From contig JBBPUQ010000009.1 in assembly GCA_038501195.1 (NCBI GenBank), positions 2,170,001 to 2,234,000 of the forward strand: DNA of 64,000 nt, read 5' to 3'. The first letter of the stretch is position 1; every line of letters starts with the position of its first letter. The DNA comes from Nemania diffusa. Lineage: Eukaryota; Ascomycota; Sordariomycetes; Xylariales; Xylariaceae. Positions 46,402 through 56,535 of this stretch are shown here, piece by piece. The notes beneath the pieces were generated by a model, which made no database searches, had not been told where the DNA came from, and saw only the letters and a list, made by a program, of their open reading frames with translations. The translations under genes and the position numbers were made by a program.

Positions 46402-47505
46402 ATGAGTGAGAAGACGGGCGAACATGACGATGTCATGCCAGAACCATGCATACCCAAAGAACCCAGTTTCGACGGCCGCCTTCATCTGAAGAGTTTCATG
46501 TTCAAAGGGACAACTCACACATCATCTGGGATGCGTCGGAGCGTACGGTTACAATCCTCACAAACCTCAGCGAGCGTGTCATCGGCATCTGTCACACCAG
46601 CGCCAGGAACACCGGCAGAAGTCCCATCACCCACACCCACGGCACTGCGAAAGCGCAAAACTCAGAACCGCGCCCCTGACTCACCAACCTCAAAGCCAAA
46701 CCCTCAGGGAGAAGCCAACTCCCCCTCGCCGCGCAAAAAGCGCAACCGCACAGCATCAGGCTACGCACCCCCGTCTACCTACGCCCACCTACCCCCGCTC
46801 ATCGACGTGGTGGCGCCGAACCTGCTGATCCTCTTCATCGGGCTGAACCCGGGCGTGCAGACGGCGCGCTCGGGCCACGCGTACGCGCACCCGTCGAACC
46901 TGTTCTGGAAGCTGCTGTACTCGTCGGGCATCACGCCGGTGCCGTGCCGGCCCGAGGAGGACCGCACGCTGCCGGCGCGGTTCAGCCTGGGCAACACCAA
47001 CATTGTGTCCCGGCCGAGCCGCAACGGCGCCGAGCTGAGCCGCGCCGAGATGGACGCCGGCGTCGCCGTCCTCGAGGCCAAGTGCCGCCGCTGGCGCCCC
47101 GAGGCCGTCTGCGTCGTCGGCAAGGGCATCTGGGAGAGCATCTTCCGCGTCTACAAGGGGCGCAACCTGGCCAAGGGCGAGTTCGAGTACGGCTGGCAGG
47201 AGGAGAGGATGGGCGCTGTGGGGGCCGGGGCTGATGGTCGGGCCGAGGGTCTGTTGAGCGAGGATGCTGCTGCTCGTGAAGAGAGTGAGGGTGCGGGGGA
47301 AGAGGAGAGGGTTGACGATGGGCCTTGGGAGGGCGCTAGGATATTCGTGGCTACGAGCACGAGTGGTCTTGCTGCTAGTCTACGCCCTGACGAGAAAGAA
47401 AGGATATGGAAGATACTAGGTGATTGGTGCGTGCAAAGACGAAAGGAGAGAGCAGAGGAAGAGACGAAGCTGGGTACCGAGACTGCTTCGTCTTGGTTTC
47501 AGTAG
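46402..47505 (+). CDS. Mismatch-specific uracil/thymine DNA glycosylase (Mug/TDG family)
   Basis: Single exon, 367 aa. The N-terminal 120 residues are basic and Ser/Pro-rich with nuclear-signal-like clusters (RKKRNR), probably DNA-contacting. The catalytic domain starts about residue 125: FIGLNPG (145-151), carrying the catalytic Asn, HPSNLFWKLL (163-172), and the second site loop VATSTSGLAASL near 316-328. Such enzymes remove U or T from G mismatches and start base-excision repair. An acidic, Gly/Glu/Ala-rich insert of about 45 residues (about 265-310) interrupts the fold just before the last strand. The middle of the gene is very GC-rich at third positions. Related to S. pombe Thp1. Confidence 0.92.
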   Translation: MSEKTGEHDDVMPEPCIPKEPSFDGRLHLKSFMFKGTTHTSSGMRRSVRLQSSQTSASVSSASVTPAPGTPAEVPSPTPTALRKRKTQNRAPDSPTSKPNPQGEANSPSPRKKRNRTASGYAPPSTYAHLPPLIDVVAPNLLILFIGLNPGVQTARSGHAYAHPSNLFWKLLYSSGITPVPCRPEEDRTLPARFSLGNTNIVSRPSRNGAELSRAEMDAGVAVLEAKCRRWRPEAVCVVGKGIWESIFRVYKGRNLAKGEFEYGWQEERMGAVGAGADGRAEGLLSEDAAAREESEGAGEEERVDDGPWEGARIFVATSTSGLAASLRPDEKERIWKILGDWCVQRRKERAEEETKLGTETASSWFQ

Positions 47506-47640
47506 GTTTGGTAGGCGATATTTGCCTGGGATAACTGAGGAAGATGCAATCTTTTCGCAGTGCTAAGCCATTATACTAATCTGTTATTGTAGTTACATGC
47601 TAATCATAATACTTGCAATATTAAACACTTCTAAATCATA

Positions 47641-48018
47641 CTAATTCACCTTCTCATTGAGTTCATCTTGAAATCTCATTCGCCTCTCGCACATACTCCG
47701 CGTAGTGTCTAAATGTTGTATACATGATTCATAAGCCTCTGTGTGCTCTAAAGCTAAGGCTCTTAATTTACAAGGCTGTTTTGATCGTGGTATCCGCAAT
47801 TCTCTCGTGCCCTTCAAATCTAATTGCCACTCTTCAGCAACTCCAACCGATTTCGTAGAAATCAACTTCAAAAAATGAATAGGCAACAGCGAGGGAATCT
47901 TGCGAATTGAATAAAATGAAATGAGCCCCTTAACGCCAGCGAGTGTCAGCCCGACCACGTGAGATATTTTTAGCAGCGAATAGGCGTCTCCGAGTACCGT
48001 GTTTTGCACTATTCGCAT
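47641..48018 (-). CDS. Small hypothetical ORF, 125 aa
   Basis: An uninterrupted ATG-to-TAG frame. The product has a short hydrophobic stretch (VVGLTLAGVKGLISFYSI) and a charged, probably helical C-terminus (CERRMRFQDELNEKVN). I recognise no family. It is AT-richer than its neighbours and lies between the TDG gene and the 3' end of the GPI-protein gene. It may be a real small gene, a remnant, or chance. Confidence 0.3.
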   Translation of the reverse strand: MRIVQNTVLGDAYSLLKISHVVGLTLAGVKGLISFYSIRKIPSLLPIHFLKLISTKSVGVAEEWQLDLKGTRELRIPRSKQPCKLRALALEHTEAYESCIQHLDTTRSMCERRMRFQDELNEKVN

Positions 48019-48093
48019 GGCCCGTCATCCCGCTAGAAAACATAAAACAAGTGCGAAGAAACGCCGGTTCAGTTTCACCAAGCTAACACCGCA

Positions 48094-49067
48094 TTACATT
48101 ATGAAAGCAAGAGCAAAGGCCATCGTAGCAGCAGGCCACCAGCCCGCAGCTTGCGCAAGTGCCATCATACTGCTGGCCGCATTGGGATCTTCGGTGCCCC
48201 CGGGGGCAGTGGTGCCGTTGGCCAGGGTACCGTTGATGTAGATGGTCAACTGGCCGGTGGACTCGTTCTTCGCGACGGAGACGACGCTCTGGTTCAGGGC
48301 CTGGTAGGAGCCGTTGCCGAGCAGGCTGTTGATGTAGGTCGTGTTAGTGTTCTCCTCGCAGCTGCACTCGTTGTAGGCGCCGCACAGGCAGATGACGGGC
48401 TTCGTCTCATTCTTGTCCGTCGTCACGTTGTGGTACGTGTATGGGTGCGTGTACGGGTACGCATATGCGCCGTAGAGATACGAGGCGCCTATGAACCCGA
48501 GACTGCCGAGGGCGGCGCCCGCGAGCAGACCGGGCACGATGCCGCTGCTGGTCGGGCGGCCGGCGGCGTACGGTGCGGCGGCGCCGCCGCCGTAGTACTG
48601 TCCACCACCGAATGGGCGAGATGCGCCGCTGCCCGTCGTTGTCGAGCCGCCTGTGTTGGATGTAGATGAACTAGAGGTCATATGTTAGCTTACCAGGTTT
48701 TTAGAGCGTGTATGGGGGTACTCATCCACTAGTCGAGAAAACGACGTATGTGGATGTCGGAATAGAAATGGACATACCCTCGGCCACCGCTGCTACCACT
48801 ACTACCGCTGCTACCGCCTCTACCACTTCCACTGCTTCCACTACTCCCACTGCTGCCACTACTTCCACTGCTTCCTCCGCGACCGCCGCCGCCACCACCA
48901 CCCTTACGTTTCCATAGTTCTTCGTTTGTTGAGCGCTCGAGATAGCTTTCAAATTTCGGCTCTGGTTCTCGCGAGTCTAGCGCGACAGCATTGGTTTCGG
49001 GGGTTGCGAGAGCGCTAATGCTGTTTGTTAATGCGGCTAGGCCGAGGAGAGCGTTTGAGGTCTTCAT
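48094..49067 (-). CDS. Secreted, probably GPI-anchored Gly/Ser-rich protein (DUF7732-like)
   Basis: Two exons (48778-49067, 48094-48670) give 288 aa. The N-terminus MKTSNALLGLAALTNSISALA is a signal peptide, followed by a dibasic-ended pro-like stretch (EELWKRKGG). Then comes a Gly run and a long (Gly-Ser-Ser)n repeat. The folded part has four to five Cys in a short interval (VICLCGAYNECSCEE) and several N-glycosylation sequons. The end (DPNAASSMMALAQAAGWWPA plus a hydrophobic tail) is a typical GPI-attachment signal. It is most likely displayed on the plasma membrane or cell wall. I recall such proteins as DUF7732; that name needs a domain search. Start is the ATG at 49067. Confidence 0.8.
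48784..48902 (-). repeat. Coding minisatellite for Gly-Ser-Ser units
   Basis: Within the GPI-protein's first exon, about 120 bp are built of 9-bp-like units encoding Gly-Ser-Ser (interrupted once by an Arg-Gly) next to a poly-Gly run. The repeat length is expected to vary between strains. Confidence 0.75.
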
Positions 49068-50686
49068 CACAATGCGCCGAGTCGAAAAGCGATTTATTCA
49101 ATGTCGGATAGGTAGTGCGAAAATGGAGTAAAGCCGAGGAAAATAAAATAGGTGGGCAAGGTATAAGAGGAATTGCACTAGGTCAAGGCTCTTTTTGTTT
49201 GGTTGGTGTTGGGAACCTGTAGGAAATTTGATTGTTGTCGGTAGTCTGGGCGTGGCAAGAATCAATCAATCCTATGACGCCAAGGTGTATTAGAGTTGGT
49301 GGTATCAAAACAGGTAGGTCGTATGCACGCTCTGTACTCGGTAAGTAGCCAGTTATACAGAGGACATGGGTCCCTACAATGGCGCCGGATGTGCTGGGTC
49401 GCCTGGATATATACTGCACGTCACTTTTGTGCACGATATTACAGTAATACTAAGTCCTACACTGCCTCATTGATTTCATACTCCTCATTTGAAAACAGCC
49501 TCCATTGGACTGCCAAGATGCTGCTCCTCCTCCTCACCGCACCTCGAAGTCCTCCCTTTTACCTAAGTATACCGTAGTTGGCTTTTTATCTTAGTGGCGA
49601 TCCCACGTCATTATATTTTCCATTGTTTATTTAGATTTGTTCGTTGTCTTTAGTATACTGACCATAAAGAACATTGTTTTTCTACTTCTACGCGTAGGAT
49701 CTAGTATGTAAATCAAGTTGTATATGTCTAACTTATTTAGCATTGGGGAACACAGTACCTACCTGATAATACGGATATGTCATTTACAGCTCCAACCCCA
49801 CCAGCTGTGCGCTAGGCAAGGCACCTAGGTTTCTATAGTACTATGTAGGTAGGGTCTTTTAGCTAGGGGGAGTAACAATCAAACACCTAGGTGTCTATCC
49901 AAGTAGATAGATAGGAAATCTGTAAGGGTAGAATTTGGGCAGATTTAATGTTTAGGAAGCATAAATCAACCCTGTTACAAAAGAATTTGACAACAAAGAA
50001 ATCGTAGGAATCTACATAGGTAAGTACTGCTTAACCGGACTCTACGGATAAAATGTCACCAGTGACAAATACTACATGGTATTTACCTTATAAGAGAGCA
50101 CTAACCACGTTCATCTAAGCGGGTGCCTATCTGTTGGTACTAGGTAGTGGAGAAACATACCTCCCTAATGTAGATTAGTGCAAATGGAGATAAAAGTGGA
50201 TGCCCCTTAGATACAGCATACTGAGGCTTGGGTACAATGGCTGAGAGGCCCAGTAGGCCGTGGCTGGTTCTTAGGTAAGATTAGGTAGGTAGGCAGTTGA
50301 GGGATGTGTCTGCCTCCAACCCCATGATATTTTTGGTATTGTGATAGGTATCATATGATCGCATCAAATATCTTTATTGTTTTGGTTTCGACTCGGTATA
50401 GCTTTTATGTTTGTTTATGCTGTACTACACCTACTCTACAGTCATCCCCAAGTATCCATGTACTCAGTGACGACAAGTCCTGTCTTACTTAGAGAACCTA
50501 TTAAGTAGTGCCAGCTAAAGTACAGCGTTTCCCGCCACCACGCGACAGGTAACTTAAGTCCTAGACAGAGTTGCTGTATATACGACGACACTCGACATCG
50601 AGGCGGTACTACCTACGCCGTTGCGGTTAGCGAGCTTCACTCGTCTAGGGAGTCCTCACAAACCCCACAACTTACACGGCACAAAC
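49068..50686. other. Intergenic region of about 1.6 kb
   Basis: Divergent promoters. It is AT-rich with scattered TACCTAGG fragments (about 49826-49900 and 50275-50295); no exon seen. Confidence 0.5.
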
Positions 50687-52013
50687 ATGGACGACGCTCC
50701 TGCGTCAGACATGTCATTGCTGCAGCGGCTGAACGCTCTTAAACCCAGCGCAGTTAGCCTAGCGAACCCTCTATCATCAAAGTAAGATTAGTCTCACAGA
50801 ACTGGTACCTATATTCTACTGCACACAGCCTTGTTCATTGTTTGTTTCTAACACACCTATCGCAAAGCCACCTTCCTGAGACTGTTTCGTAGCTGTCAGC
50901 CCTTTCAAGTGTAAATACTGCCTAGGATTTGCTAAGCATATTATCAGATCAAATCCTGTGTCCACCATTGAGCGGGCCAAATCACCATCTAGAGAAGACG
51001 CTTTAACAGCGCGACTGAAGAGTCTCCGTAACCAAGCAACCACTGATCAGGACCATGGCGACGTCGAGGAGTCCACACAGACCCACTCCTCCGAAGAACC
51101 GGAGGCCTTGACGAAGAGCAATTTAGGCATACAACAAGCTCCCACATCCATTCAGGTCGCTGATGATGTTGACCCACTCCTTTACACTGATGATCAGACT
51201 CTCGAAGAGTTATTAGAGGATCTCAGGTCCGATGAGACCTGGCTGGATGAGGTGGCTGCCGAGGAAGAGGAACATCAGAGAGTCAACGAGCTCCTGGCGG
51301 AGCTAAGCAAGTCTTCTGGCGTGAATACTAAACCAAACAACCCAGGTAGCAACCAAGATATTTCTCCTGGGGCCAGCGAAGCCAGTAGTGATGACGAATC
51401 TGAAGACGAGATTATGTCGACAGAGGCAGACTATGTGCTCGCCAAGGCCGTGGATGAAGCAGAATGGGAGAAGGTCAACAAGACCCCTTCTCCATCTCTT
51501 CAACCCATACCTACACCACTAGAAAACGCAAACCAATCCTCTCAGGATAGTGCTAGCCAAACACCCGATGATAGCCCCTTCAACCTTCCCACAGTTCCAT
51601 CTAAGCTCCAGGATCAACTAGGGCCGCCGACATCATCCGCACAAACCCAATCAGATGTTGACTTTGCAGCGTCAATTGCCTCGCGTATGGCCGCCTTAAA
51701 ACTCTCCGGTCCCCGGGAACTCCCCTCAGCGCCCACGGACCCCGTTGATTCTCTCGGCCTCCCTCAGGCCCCTACATTCACACCTGCCGATCGCCCCGTA
51801 CCCGGGCTCGCCAAGCGCGCGGGGCTTACTGACGAAGATCAGAAGACTTGGTGCGTCGTGTGTCTCGGGGACGGTACCGTCCGCTGCCTCGACTGCGAAG
51901 CGGGTGACGACGTGTATTGTGCTCGCTGCTGGAAGGAGATGCATGTTGGGCCACAAGCTGGCTACGATGAGAGGGGACACAGTTGGGAAAAGTTCGTGTC
52001 GAGGCCACGATAA
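50687..52013 (+). CDS. ANCHR/ZFYVE19-like abscission-checkpoint protein with two MIM1 motifs
   Basis: Two exons (50687-50781, 50948-52013) give 386 aa. Near the N-terminus two segments match the MIM1 consensus (D/E)xxLxxRLxxL(K/R) exactly: DMSLLQRLNALK (8-19) and EDALTARLKSLR (48-59). MIM1 motifs bind the MIT domain of the ESCRT-III ATPase Vps4. The middle is acidic and disordered. The C-terminus is a B-box-like zinc finger: WCVVCLGDGTVRCLDC, then YCARCWKEMH and a final His in RGHSWEKF. In animals ANCHR (ZFYVE19) holds Vps4 back at the cytokinetic bridge (NoCut checkpoint) and has two MIM1 motifs plus a similar finger. The animal FYVE domain was not seen here. Role at septa is inference. Confidence 0.87.
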
Positions 52014-52335
52014 CCCTTCTTAATATAAAATTCAGTAAGTAGGCACTTGAGCATGTCACTGCATAGGGTATCTGCAATATCAATCCAAGTGCCCCTCGGA
52101 GTTGACACCTAAAAGTTCGACTCTAGGTCACGCCAACCAGCTCTCTTACTTGAGTTATTACCTCTCGAATTAATTATAGTGAACTCCTATCGGAGGTAGT
52201 AGTTTTGAAATTGGTTCGCCTGTAAAAACATCATAGACAATAGAAGTCTAGCCCCCAGACACAAGATAACCTCCCTCTCTAAGTCTAGTAAAATTACTTT
52301 CTATCCTATATAACCAAGTCACTTGATTTGGTCTG
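52014..52335. other. Spacer between convergent genes
   Basis: About 320 bp of shared 3' flank. Nothing recognised. Confidence 0.55.
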
Positions 52336-54155
52336 CTATGCTAATCTCGCATTCTCGACATGCTCTTGGCTCCTCATCTCCTGCTCCGGCGCTATATCTC
52401 TACTCGAGACTAACTGGCTCTCAATCTTTTTCGCTACCCTGACTAAAGGCTCATCTACAAACCGGCAAAATAAATGGGCAACTACTAGCACAATAGGGAA
52501 TAAGACAGCAAATCCAGCCGCCCAGCAGAGAGTCCGATTAAACGCCGTGTTGATACCAATCCGACCTCGGAGTCCACTGCCCTTAACACCAACCCATCTC
52601 TCCGGACGCGCAGATACCCCAAGCACAGCATCCTGAAACAAACTGAAGACTGGCATGAAGTATCAGTATACGTTTCTTGGTCGAAACAGATATACATAAG
52701 ATGCTTAGGGCTTGTTTCACATACCGGGTCCGTGAACGATATACACGGAGAAACTAATACGTCCAGCATATTGTGCGAAGCGAGACTCTAAAATGATGTT
52801 CCGCAGAAACGCGACCCGCCCGCAAGACCAAACGGTTCCAATAGCTGCAAGGGCAAACCAGAATTTCTGAGGGCCTTGGGGATCACGTGGATTGAATGCG
52901 CTAGGGGTGTAGGAAACAAGATGGCGGATCCCCGGCGTACGCTTCGAATCAGCATTCGGCCATCCCGCGATAAACGATGCGGCCGTGAGGATGATTATGT
53001 GGAGCACAATCTCCATTCTCTTGAAGTTTGAGATTCCAATCTTCCACCTAGACGCTGCTACCTTTTTCCCTTGAGAGGCATTGAGACATCGAGGTGAATT
53101 TGCGAGTGGGAGATGGTGCTCACGCCCCGTCTCCGCGTTCACGAGATGTGCTTCTGCGAGCAACATACCAGCCACGAACTCGGCCGCGGCCCATTTCCCG
53201 CAATGTAGGCAATACACGACGAAGGCTAGGGCAAACGCGACTCGGGCTGCTGCACGCATACGCGATAAAGCCAGAACCATGAAGAATAGCAACATAGAAT
53301 GACAAAGCTCGATAGGGATAGTCCATAAGTTGACGTTATATGGAGGGTAGAGATGATTGTCCCAACTCCAGGGCCACTGCAACACTCGACGTCAGTTATC
53401 ATCATCCCAAACGCGATACTTGAGTATTTCAGACATGTTAGATGTTTCTAGGGCATGACTCAAGCCCGAAGAGTAGCCTCCGTGGCTTTTAAAATCGCGA
53501 AAGCAAGAAGACGACTCGGAGGATTGCTCACGATAACATGATAATACACAGCCGCAACCCAATCCCGCACCTGCCCCCCCAGCGTCGGCAGCGCGCCGGG
53601 AAGCCACCCAGCCCTCACGCAGACCAAGATCAGCGCCATGGACACGACGGGCGGGCCGCACAGTCTCACGGGGCGCCGCAGCGCGGCCGACGCGAGCACC
53701 GCGTGGCACCGCGCAAAGTCCCGCGCGCGCGCGGCGGCCAGGGCGCGCACGGACAGCGCGAAGCCCGACACGACGAAGAACACGTGCACCATGGGCCGCC
53801 CCGAGAACGCGACGCGCGCGAAGGGCAGCTGCACCCACGAGGGCTCCTCGGGCGTCACCGCCGGGCTCGCCGTCGCCGCGGACACGCCGTACCACGGCGT
53901 CAGGCTCGGGTGGTTCTGCTCCGTGTAGTGGCACAGGCAGACGACGAGGGCTGCGAGGCCGCGCAGGCCGTCGAGGTACGCCGTCGCGCGGAGACGCTTG
54001 GCGGCCCGTCCGCGGGGGGGATCTGAGGGCGTCTGGGCGTGGGAGGAGGAGGGGAGGAGAAGGGATTGGAGGGATTTGGGCAGGTGGGATGTTAGGCGGA
54101 ATGAGAGGGGGAATGGGAGCAGGTAGCGTAGGCGGAGGATCAGGCGGCGGGCCAT
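52336..54155 (-). CDS. Acyltransferase-3 family multipass membrane protein
   Basis: Three exons (53532-54155, 52725-53376, 52336-52649) give 529 aa. Family features: YLDGLRGLAALVVCLCHYTE near residue 60-79 with the active-site His, VHVFFVVSGFALSVRAL, the NLWTIPIELCHSMLLFF segment, FSVYIVHGPVFSLF, and many hydrophobic helices. Such proteins transfer acyl groups from acyl-CoA to sugars, polyketides or lipids at membranes; the target is unknown. The donor of intron 1 (ATC|GTGAGC) was chosen because reading on meets a stop, and it joins well to WPWSWDN. The first exon is extremely GC-rich at third positions while exons 2 and 3 are not. Confidence 0.85.
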
Positions 54156-55261
54156 TTTTGCGTGTGCCTGCGCGGTGGTAATGTCGCCTGCACTTGGTTG
54201 CTTGCTCCTACTCTCTCGCTTCAGGATGGACAGCTACGCCCGTCTAACCCCTGGGAGGAAGAAAGGGGTGGGAACGAGAGATAGTCGATCCCCCTCAGCG
54301 AACAGCGAGGGGATATCAGCTCATTGCTTGGTAACTCACGGTAACTCGGGCATAGCAGTGTGCCATGAGCTGTCCTATGCTATACTGTACGGCCCGGCCC
54401 GGCCAGTGTCGTGGCCAGAGAATCCCGATGCCGATTTATGGCTATTCTACATATCTGAGCATGTCATTCGTGGTCGCCGCCGAGAGGCATAAAGCTATTC
54501 CCTCTCCCGTGGCTGTCAAGCAATACCTAACTTAATAATGCTAGTACGTCAGAGAAAATTCGATTTCGCTAATACATAAGTATCTAGATCTTATTAGACA
54601 TATTTACTCTAGATACGTTTAATTTCAAGTGTAAAAGTCCGTAGCGATGCAGCTATTTAGGTGCAGGTCTGCATACTTTATCACCGCGTGGCGATCCGTG
54701 TCGCATGCAAAGGGGGGGCTGTAAGCGAGTAGATCAGTGAAGAGAAGAACACACGAGATATTGTAGCAATCAATATTCATCCCGAGGACTGATCCTGCAG
54801 ACTAGGACACACACTCTTCCAGTAGTTTCTCAAACGTGGATTGTGCTTGTCGTTAAACATTTGGATATCCTAGGAGACAGAGAACCACCTCGGCAATTGG
54901 AACGAGAGCGATAAACAAATATAAGCTTGATGCGCAGGAAAGCATGGAAATAAGATTATGAATTCTGCGAGCTGAGAAACCTAACGGGTGTCCGGGTAGC
55001 CGGACTCTAACGTGGATAGTTAACCAGCGCGCTGTATTAGAAAGCCATAGTGATGCCGTTCATTATCGAAACATTATCTATTGTACACCTTGCCACCATT
55101 CTTTTAATCCTGCCCTGGTGTGCAGTGGAAAAACTACAGCTAGTCAAGACATGAATCTATAAATTTCATTGGTATCTAAATATGTACTGGTGAGAATTGA
55201 AGTTGTAAGACAGCCTACCAAGGATGTCTACATTCTTAAGCTACTGTTTCTCCCGACATTG
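54156..55261. other. Intergenic region, acyltransferase promoter
   Basis: About 1.1 kb, AT-rich, no exon or element recognised apart from a G run near 54712. Confidence 0.5.
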
Positions 55262-56535
55262 CTATACCTTGATATCTAAGGCAACCGTCGCATTCATGAC
55301 AGCATTTCCATAGAATATTTCAGTGCCCGCATTGCCTACCGTCACGTAGTCGCTATCCGAGATGTAGCCCTTCTGGACCATGGCATCAAGCCACTCCTTC
55401 AGGTCACCCTCGAACTCGCCGTCGTAGTTCTCGTCGACGAGCATGCTCCGGACGGTCACGCCGCTGGCAGGGTTCTTGCCTTCGTAGAGCTTCCAGTTGG
55501 CGCCGAAAAGCTCGAACGTGGCAACGGGCCCGCGGGAGTACCCGATGGGGACTTGGTTTCCCCAGTTCCTGATCCACAGCATGAACTCCGAGGTCGCGGT
55601 TGACGTGGTGTCATCTGGAGTAGGGGCTGTGATGAAGTCGAATAAGTTGCTTCCTACGCGTGAAAATATTAGCATAGTCTCTTGCTCATGACGTAACATC
55701 CCGAAAACGTACCCCTGAACTCAGTGGTGTTGGTGCGATCCCACTTGTAGTAAGCTGGGATGGACTTGATGTCCTTGAGTTGATTCCCCAGGTTGACGCC
55801 AACGCCAATGTTGGTGTACCCCTTGCAGACGTCCTTGGTGTCCTCGACCAGCTCGACGTCGGTGACGCTGGTCCACTTGACTACCTTGGCCCCAGCCGCA
55901 GTCTTCAGGATGCCGTCGAAGTTGGTGCACTGCTTGCCCACCATCTGGTCCGCGTTGTACATCGAGTTGGCGACGGTCCACGGCATCCCCGGGAGGACGA
56001 GCCGATCATCATTTCCACATTGTTGAGTAGCTGCCACTTTGAACGCGATCTGCGTTGCTTTGGCGTACGCTGCGTCGATCACTTGGCTAGCTGTAGGGAG
56101 TGGCGAAACAGGATATGCATTCGCCGTGCTCGTCGTGATGGTGAAAGTTGTGAAAGTTGAAGTCGGAAGACTTTTGACTGGCACAGCCGTAAAAGATGGG
56201 ATATCACTGAGTGGTAAACCTGTGGTTATGGTCGAGCTAACTGAAAAAGTTGTGGTCGGGAGGCTTTCGACTGGAACAGCAGTGAAGGAAGGGATCTCGC
56301 TCAGTGGTAACCCCGTGGTTATTGTTGTTTTCGGGGGTTCTGTATTTGTTGCGATGTAGTCTGTTGAAAAAGTTGCCGTTATGGTAAGACTCTCAAGCGG
56401 GACGACAGAGAATGTGGGCATATCGGTAAGCAATGGTGCTAATGACTTGCTACATTTGTGACGACGAGCATGTTGTGGTAAAGCATAGGCTGCGAGTGGG
56501 CTTAAAGCCACGAGAGTTAAAAGTTGAGATCTCAT
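55262..56535 (-). CDS. Glycoside hydrolase family 12 (endo-glucanase/xyloglucanase) with N-terminal repeat arm
   Basis: Two exons (55713-56535, 55262-55653) give 404 aa. A signal peptide (MRSQLLTLVALSPLAAYALP) leads to a Thr/Pro-rich arm, residues about 35-150, with three imperfect repeats built on P-S/T-F-T/S-x-VP-x-x-SL. The catalytic domain follows: TVANSMYN, SIPAYYKWD, then the nucleophile Glu297 in SEFMLWIRNWG, FGANWKLYEG, and the acid/base Glu386 in GTEIFYGNA. Both catalytic Glu and the order match GH12. Family enzymes cleave beta-1,4-glucan or xyloglucan with retention and are secreted. Ordinary GH12 enzymes are about 240 aa, so the arm is extra and is likely O-glycosylated. The sequence is divergent from well-known GH12 enzymes; substrate uncertain. 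Confidence 0.85.
56152..56433 (-). repeat. Three imperfect repeats inside the GH12 arm
   Basis: Encodes residues 35-128. Units 2 and 3 (ITTGLPLSEIPSFTAVPVES and ITTGLPLSDIPSFTAVPVKS) are nearly identical at 93-bp spacing; unit 1 (LTDMPTFSVVPLESL) is more diverged, which implies a recent duplication of the last two. Confidence 0.85.

Noticed and set aside
53392..54026. Long alternative frames on both strands within the acyltransferase first exon
   Set aside because: They are Arg/Ala-rich by-products of a GC-rich coding region; the frame with the acyltransferase motifs is the real one.
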